Source: VAZQ01 sp963725065 | GTDB lineage: Bacteria > Pseudomonadota > Alphaproteobacteria > Rhizobiales > Xanthobacteraceae | Direction: 5' to 3' | DNA: 64,000 nt | NCBI GenBank assembly: GCA_963725065.1 | Contig: CAVRXD010000053.1 | Span: forward strand, 310,001-374,000 | Part shown: one piece after another, positions 42,674 to 49,737 of the stretch | How the letters are laid out: every line of letters begins with the position of its first letter | Position numbering within the stretch: position 1 is the first letter of the stretch | The notes under the pieces: generated by a model | The model's database searches: none | The model's input: the letters and a program-made list of their open reading frames with translations, nothing else | What the model was told of the DNA's origin: nothing | Made by a program: the position numbers and the translations under genes

Positions 42674-43659
42674 TCAATCACCTCGTCGGCGCGGGCGAGT
42701 AGCGAGGGTGGCACGGTCAGGCCGAGTGACTTGGCCGTTTTGAGATTGAGCACCAGCTCGAACTTGGTCGGTTGAATAACTGGCAGATCGGCGGGCTTAG
42801 AGCCCTTTAGAATCTGGCCGACGTAAATTCCGGCCTGACGATACCCGTCCGGGATTCTGCTTCCGTAGCTTACCAGGCCACCGGAATCTGCGAAATCGCG
42901 CGTCGCATAAATGGCGGGCACATTGTGGCGTGCCGTCAGCGCGGCCAGTTGCGCATGCCGGCTGGTGAAAAACGGGTCCGCGACAATCAACAGCGATGTG
43001 ATCCGCTGCCGCCCCAGAGCCACGAAAACCGCATCGATGTCGTGCTCGCTGCCGGCGTTGAAGACGCTCACTTGCTGCCCGAGGGCTCGCGCTGCTTCCT
43101 GCACGTCCCGCGACTGGGCCTTGGCATCCGGACGGTTCGGGTTGACGAGCGCGCCGATTAGGTCACCGTAAGGCACCAACTCGCGCAGAATTTCCAGCCG
43201 CTTTGCGTCCAACTCGGCGGTGAGCGCGGCTGTCCCAGTCATATTGCCGCCCGGTCGATTGAGGCTGACGACGAGCCCCGCTTTGACGGGGTCGGGCATG
43301 GCCGTGAAGACGATCGGAATGATCGAGGTCGCCGCCTTTGCCGCCGCAGGAGCAACGCCGCCGCCGCTGGCGACGATCACGGCCACCTGCATGCGGACCA
43401 GCTCGGCAGCCAGGGCTGGCAGGCGATCGTAGTGGTTCTCCGCCCAGCGGTAATCGATCCGGACGTTCTTGTCTTCAATATAACCCGCCTCACCCAAGCC
43501 CTGATGGAAGGCGGCAACGAAACTTGCGAACGGCCCGGGCGACCCGCTGTGGAGGAAACCGACCACCGGCATCGCCGGCTGCTGCGCGCGCGCTGCGATC
43601 GGCCACGCGACCGCACCGCCGATCAGGCTGACGAACTCCCGCCGCCTCATGCTGGGCAT
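42670..43659 (-). CDS. ABC_sub_bind periplasmic binding protein, array gene 1 (first)
   Basis: 329 residues from MPSMRRREFVSLIGG, with ribosome site GGGAGGGAGCCC. Landmarks: VGFLHSGSPGPFASFVAAFH, IDYRWAENHYDRLPALAAEL, AMPDPVKAGLVVSLNRPGGN, LVNPNRPDAKAQSRDVQEAA, GGLVSYGSRIPDGYRQAGIY, LLARADEVIE. It is the only array gene with its own untranslated leader, so the ten genes are probably read from one promoter upstream of 43659. Confidence 0.93.
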   Translation of the reverse strand: MPSMRRREFVSLIGGAVAWPIAARAQQPAMPVVGFLHSGSPGPFASFVAAFHQGLGEAGYIEDKNVRIDYRWAENHYDRLPALAAELVRMQVAVIVASGGGVAPAAAKAATSIIPIVFTAMPDPVKAGLVVSLNRPGGNMTGTAALTAELDAKRLEILRELVPYGDLIGALVNPNRPDAKAQSRDVQEAARALGQQVSVFNAGSEHDIDAVFVALGRQRITSLLIVADPFFTSRHAQLAALTARHNVPAIYATRDFADSGGLVSYGSRIPDGYRQAGIYVGQILKGSKPADLPVIQPTKFELVLNLKTAKSLGLTVPPSLLARADEVIE

Positions 43660-43764
43660 GGGCTCCCTCCCAGGTGCCGCCGCCGATGATAGCAGGTAGG
43701 AACCGCCAGGCGCAGGCGGTTTGACGCATCAGAAGCCTAGCGGCGCAGGTCCGCAGGTCCTTGG
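43660..43764 (-). repeat. Leader repeat, copy C (with palindrome 43701-43721)
   Basis: Near-identical to 30449-30553. Contains AACCGCC-N7-GGCGGTT and the adjoining GATGCGTCAAA. As the leader of the ten-gene array it is the most likely control point for all of it. Confidence 0.7.
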
Positions 43765-43771
43765 GACGGGC

Positions 43772-43788
43772 CTGAATTGTTCTGAAAT
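43772..43788 (+). promoter_or_regulatory. Recurrent motif CTGAATTGTTCTGAAAT (copy 6)
   Basis: Placed about 115 nt upstream of the array's first start codon, just beyond the end of leader repeat C. The flank CCAG matches copy 3. Confidence 0.45.
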
Positions 43789-43893
43789 CCAGCAAGCTCG
43801 CGGCCAGTCCTCCCCTACCTCACGAATCGCCTCTGAGCGGCGTACCTTCCGGTCCGCTTAACGGAGGGGCTTCATGGGGTCGTGGAGGACGTG

Positions 43894-44175
43894 ATGCGCC
43901 TTCAACTGCACTGCCACAGCGATATCGACCTTAGTCAACCCGGTATGCAAGCAGAGATTCGCAGCCACATCGCACGGTGTCTGCGCGACTACCCCAACGG
44001 CGGCGAGGGAGTGATCACTCTTGCCGGGGTCGAGTATTGTTTCATGTACGTCGTCCAGAACGACGTAGTCGACACCGTCATGGGACCGCCCGACTACATC
44101 GAGCAGGTCTTCAATGAGGGACGGCAAGACATGCAAGAAGGGCAGTCTCCGCTGCCGCGTAAGGACCACGACTGA
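43894..44175 (+). CDS. Small conserved-looking hypothetical protein
   Basis: 93 residues from MRLQLHCHSDIDLSQPGMQA; GGAGGACGTG before ATG 43894 fixes the start, though in-frame GTGs lie upstream. It has an alternating helix/strand pattern (GEGVITLAGVEYCFMYVVQN). No family recognised. Divergent from the binding-protein array. Confidence 0.55.
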   Translation: MRLQLHCHSDIDLSQPGMQAEIRSHIARCLRDYPNGGEGVITLAGVEYCFMYVVQNDVVDTVMGPPDYIEQVFNEGRQDMQEGQSPLPRKDHD

Positions 44176-44406
44176 GCCGTACGAAAGAGTCTCGCGCGGA
44201 TCGGGGCCAGCCGAAGCGAACGATGCGTACGAGGTTGCCGCTGATCGCTGGAGCGTTCACCCGGCCGCCGCGGTGCCGCTGCCGGTAAGGCTGCCAGCGA
44301 TGGCGCACAGCCCAGCGCCGCGATGGCAGCGCGGTGTCGAACGGCTCAATTCATTCGGGTGGACCCCGCCGGGCGCGTGAGCCTGGCGCCGCGCTAAACC
44401 AGCCGC

Positions 44407-44583
44407 CTAGAAGTCCGGGCAGGCCTTGCATGGGTGGAGATGAATCGACGGCGAGCGCTTGTCGACGAAGGCGGTCCCTTGCCGGACGCGGTAGAAATAG
44501 CGGCAGGACGTTTCGCCGACCAACGCGCCCAACAGATGGCACGGGCCAAGGTGGGAAGCTTCACGAACGACGACGACCGCCAT
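44407..44583 (-). CDS. Small CxxC protein, copy 2
   Basis: 58 residues, MAVVVVREASHLGPCHLLGA to KRSPSIHLHPCKACPDF. AGGAGGACGCGCC precedes the ATG. Its end KRSPSIHLHPCKAC parallels KRSPALHMAPCTMC in the gene just upstream, so the two are probably duplicates. The paired cysteines could hold a metal. Confidence 0.5.
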   Translation of the reverse strand: MAVVVVREASHLGPCHLLGALVGETSCRYFYRVRQGTAFVDKRSPSIHLHPCKACPDF

Positions 44584-44594
44584 GGCGCGTCCTC

Positions 44595-44723
44595 CTACGC
44601 CGCCTCGCGCGGCTCTTGGTGTTGATGATCGTCCCGGCACATCGTGCAGGGCGCCATATGGAGCGCCGGCGAGCGCTTGTAACCGACACGGGAACCTTGA
44701 CGAACGGTAACGCTGGCAGACAT
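44595..44723 (-). CDS. Small CxxC protein, copy 1
   Basis: 42 residues, MSASVTVRQGSRVGYKRSPA, LHMAPCTMCRDDHQHQEPRE, AA. GGGAGGGACCCGCC precedes the ATG, and this 17-nt block (with ATGTC) is tandemly duplicated just upstream. The stop codon TAG lies inside the ribosome site of the next gene. Function unknown. Confidence 0.45.
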   Translation of the reverse strand: MSASVTVRQGSRVGYKRSPALHMAPCTMCRDDHQHQEPREAA

Positions 44724-44936
44724 GGCGGGTCCCTCCCGACATGGCGGGTCCCTCCGGTCCTTTGTGGGACCGGCCCCCTTCGCAGTTCACACTCGCTCAT
44801 CACGAACTCGCGAGCCGTCGCACTTCGCTTAATCCAGAAGGTTGCGCGCCTTCGTAGTGCCGCGATTCACTTTGCTTTTTCGCCGCCGGACAGCCTGCGA
44901 GCCAGCGTCGGCGGCCTGCGCTGCGCTTCTCCCGGA

Positions 44937-45021
44937 CTACTCATCGCCAGAGACCACCAGCGCCGCAATGCGCTGGACCGTGTCCGTGCCGACGCCGAAC
45001 TGCTTGGCGATCTTGTGAATT
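44937..45021 (-). pseudogene. Serine recombinase (resolvase), C-terminal helix-turn-helix remnant
   Basis: IHKIAKQFGVGTDTVQRIAA, LVVSGDE and stop at 44937-44939. This is the Hin-type helix-turn-helix that ends resolvases and DNA invertases (pattern IxKxAKxxGVGxGTVQRI). The catalytic domain is absent; TAATTCAC lies directly before it. Confidence 0.5.
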
Positions 45022-45171
45022 AATCAACGATTAGTGACGGGTAGGGGAATGGGGTGAGCGGGAGGCGCTGTTGGCCGCCCCCTCTTGCTTTGGTCGGATT
45101 GTGGTCCCCTCGGCTGGTCCAGCGCAGTGCCACTGCTCGCAAGGCCGAGAAGGCAAGATGGCACAAGAAGC

Positions 45172-45324
45172 CTAATTCGCCCTAAGCTCAGCCCACACCG
45201 CCAGCGTCGACCACTCCTTTGCAGCCGCTTCGAAGTTGTCTCTTATCGACGGGTTAGAGGCACGCGCCGCGCGCTGCCTCGCCTCATTAGCCAGCCCTTG
45301 GTAAAAGTTCGCCCACGAGCACAT
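45172..45324 (-). CDS. Small hypothetical protein of a common rhizobial type
   Basis: 50 residues from MCSWANFYQGLANEARQRAA with ribosome site AGGAGGTTCAG. The helical pattern ASNPSIRDNFEAAAKEWSTL resembles small Bradyrhizobium proteins of the form ASDPxxRxxFxxxAxxWxxLA. Function unknown. Confidence 0.5.
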   Translation of the reverse strand: MCSWANFYQGLANEARQRAARASNPSIRDNFEAAAKEWSTLAVWAELRAN

Positions 45325-45437
45325 CTGAACCTCCTGAGAGAGATCCGATCTCCATGCCACCAACATAGAGCGAAGCGCATTACTGCGGCGTGGCGGCGGA
45401 ATTAATGATTGGCAATCTGCTCATGATGGCCGGGCAC

Positions 45438-45689
45438 CTAGGTTGAGGTCGGCGATTTGAGATTGAGCTGCCGATCGTAAAACAAGGCGAGTTCGAGCTG
45501 GCGGCTGATCTCAGATGCGTCCGCCAAATCCAAGAGGAGTTGAGCAGTGCGATCCCAATGGGCCCGACGCCGATCTTCCGGGAGTGCGACAATATATTTG
45601 GCCGCATCGGCCACGGTGTGCAGGGTCCCGCCGTCCTTCGTCGGCAGCGGTCGGCGTAACGTCTGGGCGAGATAGCCGTGGTTCAGCAT
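45438..45689 (-). CDS. Small hypothetical protein
   Basis: 83 residues from MLNHGYLAQTLRRPLPTKDG; an upstream in-frame ATG would add six residues. Mostly helical (GGTLHTVADAAKYIVALPED, RRRAHWDRTAQLLLDLADAS). No family recognised. Confidence 0.45.
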   Translation of the reverse strand: MLNHGYLAQTLRRPLPTKDGGTLHTVADAAKYIVALPEDRRRAHWDRTAQLLLDLADASEISRQLELALFYDRQLNLKSPTST

Positions 45690-45803
45690 AAGCGAAACAT
45701 ACCTCAATCAGCGTCCAAAGCGATAACAAGTCGCCGCCGACCGCATTTTGGTAGATGAACGCCGTCCAAAACGAGAGTGCTTGCCGGAATGCCTCCGCCG
45801 CGG

Positions 45804-46643
45804 CTACGCGGGGATGACTAGCTCCATCCGCTCACAATAAAGCTCTGCGACGACGCGGCTTGGATCCACGGGCGAGCTCTCCAATCGGAAGATTCCAAGG
45901 TTGAAAAAATTGATTGTCGCCAGCACCGTCGTCAGGTTCGTGCTGAGGAAAGACAGGTTGCCTGTCTTTTCATTCGCGGCGCTGGAGTCAATCAAAAAGC
46001 TTTGGAACCAAGTGCGCCAAGTCGTCGCCGAGACGCTAGAGAGTTCGATCCGAAGGTTTGGAAATTCTGCAAGACCGGTTCCGGGAGTTTGCTTCACCGT
46101 GAAAGAATCGATCTTGGCAACTCGGGTGCAGTCGAGGCCGGCGATATTGAGTCGGAAATTCGACGACAAGAATGGTGCGTCTCCGGGGGCCGGACTGCCC
46201 GAAGGTGGCAGGGTTGTCGGTGGAGTCACGTCACTTGTGCGCTCCGGTGCGAGACGAACCGTGAAGTCGGCGCTGCTGTTCGATGCGCCGTCGAGCATCG
46301 GAACGGTTGTCTCGACGAGGATCGCTTTGACGAATTCACGCTTCGACTGTGGGCGCCCATTAGCGCCCACGCGGATGATTGCCCCGTTCTTTTGTGCGAG
46401 CGTTCCCTGCCAAGCTGTCGTGATCCAATCGAATAAGCGCCGCGGGCGGCGGGACGAGGCGGCGATTGCGATCGGTTCGTATCGCACGCCAGAAAGGTGC
46501 TTCTCGCGGAAGCGGGAGCCAGCGGTTGGAGCGGCGATAACAACGACCCCCACGGCGGCCCCGCCTTCGATTGAGCTAACAGGGACGGACTGACCTTCGA
46601 CCTCCAGCACGAAGCTGCCCGTAGTCACGTTCGTAGCGGGCAC
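45804..46643 (-). CDS. Protein with two tandem phage tail-tube-like (gp19/T4-type) domains
   Basis: 279 residues. Domain 1 (about 8-131): FVLEVEGQSVPVSSIEGGAA, VGVRYEPIAIAAS-type strand, LFDWITTAWQGTLAQKNGAI, VRLAPERT. A proline-rich linker (TPPTTLPPSGSPAPGDAP) leads to domain 2 (about 155-279): NFRLNIAGLDCTRVAKIDSF, PNLRIELSSVSATTWRTWFQ, GIFRLESSPVDPSRVVAELY, CERMELVIPA. The order strand FxVxxxG, YEPIxI strand, tryptophan helix (LWDWI) and final E/L strand is that of gp19-like tube proteins of contractile particles. No other phage gene is nearby. Fold assignment is by pattern only. Confidence 0.5.
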   Translation of the reverse strand: MPATNVTTGSFVLEVEGQSVPVSSIEGGAAVGVVVIAAPTAGSRFREKHLSGVRYEPIAIAASSRRPRRLFDWITTAWQGTLAQKNGAIIRVGANGRPQSKREFVKAILVETTVPMLDGASNSSADFTVRLAPERTSDVTPPTTLPPSGSPAPGDAPFLSSNFRLNIAGLDCTRVAKIDSFTVKQTPGTGLAEFPNLRIELSSVSATTWRTWFQSFLIDSSAANEKTGNLSFLSTNLTTVLATINFFNLGIFRLESSPVDPSRVVAELYCERMELVIPA

Positions 46644-46717
46644 GACGCCCTCCCTCGCAGCGTTGTCTCACCTTGTCTAGCCGACAAAAGGTACTTCGTC
46701 TTGGCTGGAAATAGAAC

Positions 46718-47182
46718 CTATTTGTCCCGTTCCCATACTAGCCTGCCAACCGTCATCTTGCCTGGATACAGCACGCTCGGCTGCCGTGCGGTATCGATCA
46801 AAAGTTTGTCGCCTTCGAACCTGTAATGACGCTTCTGCTCCGTGCCATTCCAGGCTTCGTTCCAGGATACATCGACTGTGGTGATGAACGTATTGCCTTC
46901 AACGCGGTATCTACCACTGTAGGAAAACATTGTTTTATGCAACGCTGAGCGTTCGGGGTCGTCGGCTCCGGCCTTGCGGTCGCTGGACGTGATTAACGTC
47001 ATCATTCGTCCCTCGGGCGTCAGGATCAGATAGCCCTTTGGGCTCGGGCCGAGGGCGTCTCGCGGGGGCTCATTGTCAAGGATGGTTTGGAAAGCAACAA
47101 GCTTCCAGTTGCCGACGACACTGGGCTCGGCCGCAAACACGGGGCCGCAAATCATCAGCAAAGAAATTAGCAACAAGCGCAT
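46718..47182 (-). CDS. Exported lipocalin-like domain protein
   Basis: 154 residues with a Sec signal (LLLISLLMICGPVFA). The mature part follows the lipocalin_5 pattern: VVGNWKLVAFQTILDNEPPR, GYLILTPEGRMMTLITSSDR, YSGRYRVEGNTFITTVDVSW, HYRFEGDKLLIDTARQPS. Probably a periplasmic beta-barrel of unknown ligand. GGGAGGGACCGACA before the ATG is the ribosome site. Confidence 0.75.
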   Translation of the reverse strand: MRLLLISLLMICGPVFAAEPSVVGNWKLVAFQTILDNEPPRDALGPSPKGYLILTPEGRMMTLITSSDRKAGADDPERSALHKTMFSYSGRYRVEGNTFITTVDVSWNEAWNGTEQKRHYRFEGDKLLIDTARQPSVLYPGKMTVGRLVWERDK

Positions 47183-47220
47183 TGTCGGTCCCTCCCTTAA
47201 ATCTTTCGAGCGGACCGTCG

Positions 47221-47523
47221 CTAATCATCAGACTGTACCCATACGGGCCGCGAAGCCGCCAATCTGACAGTCCGTTTCGGCCAAAGGGAGGGGGGCAGGT
47301 CGGAAAAATCCGATGTCTTGGATTTCGCGGCGCGGCGGCGGCCGGGCTTTGCAATTGGCAACAATCGGAATAGCGATGAGCTTAGGATTTCCTTCTCATC
47401 CGGAATCTTCGCCCCCAATCCTCTTCGGCTTCCCGCCGTCAGCCCCGCCGACAGTTTCCGCTTGCGCGCATCACGGAGCATCTTGCGCAATTGACCGACG
47501 CGCCCGGCGTTCGCACATTTCAC
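47221..47523 (-). CDS. Hypothetical basic protein (uncertain)
   Basis: 100 residues, Arg/Lys-rich (LRKMLRDARKRKLSAGLTAG). No ribosome site or family recognised. It may be a chance open frame. Confidence 0.25.
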   Translation of the reverse strand: MKCANAGRVGQLRKMLRDARKRKLSAGLTAGSRRGLGAKIPDEKEILSSSLFRLLPIAKPGRRRAAKSKTSDFSDLPPSLWPKRTVRLAASRPVWVQSDD

Positions 47524-47607
47524 CTAAATATTTAAAACCTCTGATTAATTGACTGCAATTTGATGCCGTGAGTACGTGAGGGGCCTTTCGAAACATTGAG
47601 TAGTATG

Positions 47608-47808
47608 ATGCGCATTACCGAAGAATACGCATCCCCGACTGAGCTTACGCCATGGCAGTTGGAAGATCAGATCGACGCCTTTCAAAGGATCGAACGAGAT
47701 TGGAAGAGGCAGGGTCAACCGTTCGCCCACATCGAACGCTTGGTTCAGCTCAGGAAATGTTACCAATACGAGCTTAGAAGCCGCCGTCTTTGTGGACCGC
47801 GTTCTTGA
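47608..47808 (+). CDS. Small hypothetical protein
   Basis: 66 residues from MRITEEYASPTELTPWQLED; two other ATG codons lie just upstream. Helical and amphipathic (QIDAFQRIERDWKRQGQPFA). The ending overlaps the following gene. No family recognised. Confidence 0.4.
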   Translation: MRITEEYASPTELTPWQLEDQIDAFQRIERDWKRQGQPFAHIERLVQLRKCYQYELRSRRLCGPRS

Positions 47809-48188
47809 GCGTCTCGATTGCGAAAGAGCGCGCTGCTTGCGTGCTGAACGAATCCGGGCTGAGATCATCGAACGAAGGACGCGCAGAGGTGCGGATAAAG
47901 ACCGACTACCTTAACGCTAAGATTCTGAGCCATCGCGCAAATCTGCAACGATACGCGATGCTACTTGCTACGCAGCTCACTGAACTTGAGCGTAAGTCCC
48001 TCCACAAACGGATCGCGGAGGAGCACGCGGAAGTTGTCAGGGTGGAGTTGCTACGGGAAGCGAAAGCAGCGAAGCCGAAAAAGGGAAGAAGTCCTTATCG
48101 CCCCCAATCCTCCTCCGCTTCGCGCCGGACCGCCGGAGCCTCCGGGTTCTTGAACTTGAGCCAGTCGGGCGAGCGGCCGGAGCGGTAG
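47790..48188 (+). CDS. Small hypothetical protein, C-terminus extended into a ligase remnant
   Basis: The convincing part is VRIKTDYLNAKILSHRANLQ, RYAMLLATQLTELERKSLHK, RIAEEHAEVVRVELL, about 47889-48060, a helical pattern seen in many small rhizobial proteins. GTG 47889 is an alternative start. After AAKPKKGR the frame continues antisense to the ligase remnant, so the last 40 codons are probably not native. Confidence 0.4.
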   Translation: MWTAFLSVSIAKERAACVLNESGLRSSNEGRAEVRIKTDYLNAKILSHRANLQRYAMLLATQLTELERKSLHKRIAEEHAEVVRVELLREAKAAKPKKGRSPYRPQSSSASRRTAGASGFLNLSQSGERPER

Positions 48189-48420
48189 CGCGAGCCGAGC
48201 CGCTTTGAGACGATGCCTCGCAGCCGAGCTGGCAGGCGTGTTTGGAACACGACCACGCCCTCCGGATGTTCAAGGTGTTCGTTCAGCCGCAGGCCTGGTC
48301 GGCTCTTGCGCAAGACGCTCGCTAAGGTCGCCCTCCGGGTCTCGATCGGCTCCCGATGTAAGTCGGTACCGTCCAGCTCCAGCAGGTCGAAGGCGTAGAG
48401 GGAGGCGTCCGCCTTTCCTC
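48097..48420 (-). pseudogene. Mini ATP-dependent DNA ligase, frameshifted remnant
   Basis: Reads KADASLYAFDLLELDGTDLH, REPIETRRATLASVLRKSRP, GLRLNEHLEHPEGVVVFQ, then two small indels (extra A in CAAACACG, missing G in GAGGCATC) before GIVSKRLGSRYRSGRSPDWL, KFKNPEAPAVRREAEEDWGR. The N-terminal half with the adenylated lysine is missing. Second of three ligase copies in the window. Confidence 0.7.
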
Positions 48421-48664
48421 ATCGCCCGTGCATGGCGCGCTCCGCGGCGAACAAAGTTCCGGCCGCCTCGTAGCAGCACTGGCAGAGGCGGTAGCCGCTC
48501 CCAAGGCTGACCACGATCCGCTCGGGACTCGGGGGCAGGACGCATTCTGAGCACCACTGCTCCATCACCTTCGGCTTTACGACCCCCCGCGTGGGCAGTC
48601 CTGCCCGTTGACGGCGCATGTATTCGCGGTGATAGAGTTTTTTGGCTTCACCTTGGAGCGCCAT
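48419..48664 (-). CDS. Small cysteine-rich protein
   Basis: 81 residues, ribosome site GCGGAGGTGGCCG. MALQGEAKKLYHREYMRRQR, AGLPTRG then QWCSECVLPPSPERIVVSLG and LCQCCYEAAGTLFAAERA: CxxC pairs that could form a zinc knuckle. The basic YxREYMRRxRAG start occurs in small phage-related proteins. Function unknown. Confidence 0.5.
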   Translation of the reverse strand: MALQGEAKKLYHREYMRRQRAGLPTRGVVKPKVMEQWCSECVLPPSPERIVVSLGSGYRLCQCCYEAAGTLFAAERAMHGR

Positions 48665-48769
48665 CGGCCACCTCCGCGGTTCACATCGAGGACGTACTAT
48701 ACAACGAGCCGTCCGCGCCCGTATGCCGCCGCACCTAGAAAATCATCCGCCCCCCGGCTCGGCGCTGCC

Positions 48770-49028
48770 CTAATCGATCTCTTCCAAGTTCGCCCACGCC
48801 TTCCAGGCGTCCCAGCTTTTCCAAAGCTGCGCTTTGGCTTCCTCCAAGGTCGCCCCGCGGCCCGAGCGCGTCATCGGGCCGGCCGTGGCAGTCATCGACC
48901 AGAACCAGCGCAGGCTATCGGGACCGCCACGACTTTGGTAGATGCGGCTCGCCGGTGTAGACCGTGTAGTCAAGCCGGTCCTTGTCGATCCCGGAGCCGA
49001 GGCCGGTTGGGCGGAGCTTGAGGGACAT
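48770..49028 (-). pseudogene. Frameshifted small rhizobial protein
   Basis: Starts MSLKLRPTGLGSGIDKDRLD, YTVYTGE, shifts frame near 48950, then RIYQSRGGPDSLRWFWSMTA, TAGPMTRSGRGATLEEAKAQ, LWKSWDAWKAWANLEEID. The pattern DYxVxxxGxxVGRIYxxxxxPxxxxWxW then GxAxTLEEAxAxFxxxWxAW is a common one in Bradyrhizobium. One indel breaks it. Confidence 0.5.
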
Positions 49029-49296
49029 CGCTCAAGCCCTTGTTCGCACGTTGCAGGACCACCCCCGATCCGAGAGTCGGAAAACATTGCGGAGGCGCAT
49101 CAGCGAATTGCCTTGCAAAATCTTTCGCTCTCGCGATCCCGCACTCGCGCGCTTCCTCATCCGAATCGTCATTCGTTACTGCGACTGTTATTGTCATAAA
49201 CTCATTTGGACCGCCAAGCTCGGCGCAGATCGTAACGAGACGCTTGCTTCGGCTGGTCGCCTTCCGCTCTCCAACTTTCGCATGTGCAATCTTCAT
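48970..49296 (-). CDS. Small hypothetical protein
   Basis: 108 residues starting MKIAHAKVGERKATSRSKRL, with GGAGCGCTC before the ATG. A compact alpha/beta pattern follows (VTICAELGGPNEFMTITVAV, TNDDSDEEARECGIARAKDF). Its end overlaps the start of the frameshifted gene at 49028. No family recognised. Confidence 0.45.
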   Translation of the reverse strand: MKIAHAKVGERKATSRSKRLVTICAELGGPNEFMTITVAVTNDDSDEEARECGIARAKDFARQFADAPPQCFPTLGSGVVLQRANKGLSDVPQAPPNRPRLRDRQGPA

Positions 49297-49395
49297 GAGC
49301 GCTCCATTCCGTTAGCAACCACTGGTTACAGATCCGGAAGCGGTCGCGCCAACTTTCATGAGGTATAAGGCTCGCCATCCCTTCAGGACCGTGGC

Positions 49396-49572
49396 TCACC
49401 CTGGCCTTAGAGCCACCGCAGTCACATCGCCACTTTTCAGGTCTTTGACCTCGACCATGCTGTGCGGCTGCTTGCCCTTGAGATACCGTGCGGCCTCCAT
49501 CGCGAAGTCCTTTCGGTCGCGGTAGGTGCGCGGAGTGCCGTCGATCCGGATTTCGAACTGCGCGCCTGTCAT
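49396..49572 (-). CDS. Small hypothetical protein, ATGA-coupled
   Basis: 58 residues: MTGAQFEIRIDGTPRTYRDR, KDFAMEAARYLKGKQPHSMV, EVKDLKSGDVTAVALRPG. The start overlaps the stop of the zinc-ribbon reading frame (ATGA, 49569-49572). The FEIRIDGxxRTYRDxKxxAxExAxxLK pattern looks like a genuine small alpha/beta domain common in this group. Confidence 0.5.
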   Translation of the reverse strand: MTGAQFEIRIDGTPRTYRDRKDFAMEAARYLKGKQPHSMVEVKDLKSGDVTAVALRPG

Positions 49573-49733
49573 TGCAGTTGATCCTGCGCTGGGTGCGGCA
49601 TCGGCCCTTCGTGCTCGGACACTTGGCCGAGATCACGGCAATCGATCCAGCCGCCGCAGGCAGGGCACTTGATGTAATGCTCAGCTTCGTCTTCGGCGGC
49701 TCGCCGATGGACCTCCCGAAATAAGTGTCTCTT
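49569..49733 (-). CDS. Small CxxC protein with unclear start
   Basis: REVHRRAAEDEAEHYIKCPA, CGGWIDCRDLGQVSEHEGPM, PHPAQDQLQ. CPACGG plus a later Cys suggests metal binding. No standard start codon is visible in frame after the preceding stop at 49738, so the gene may be damaged or begin at a rare codon; the frame stays open into the upstream gene. Confidence 0.4.
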   Translation of the reverse strand, partial: KRHLFREVHRRAAEDEAEHYIKCPACGGWIDCRDLGQVSEHEGPMPHPAQDQLQ

Positions 49734-49737
49734 CGGA

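Larger units (their letters stand above)
33856..43659 (-). repeat. Tandem array of ten ABC_sub_bind paralogs, each pair joined by a 4-nt ATGA overlap
   Basis: Nine junctions (34857, 35834, 36814, 37785, 38762, 39739, 40716, 41690, 42670) all have the form GTGATCGAATGA or close, with the downstream start sunk into the stop. Ends and starts of the genes are far more similar in DNA than their middles, as expected if homologous recombination exchanges the ends. No transporter membrane or ATPase gene is included. Confidence 0.9.

Noticed and set aside
33856..43659. The array as a CRISPR-like or integron cassette array
   Set aside because: Units are about 980 bp coding genes with no short spaced repeats, attC-like palindromes or integrase; simple tandem gene duplication explains it.
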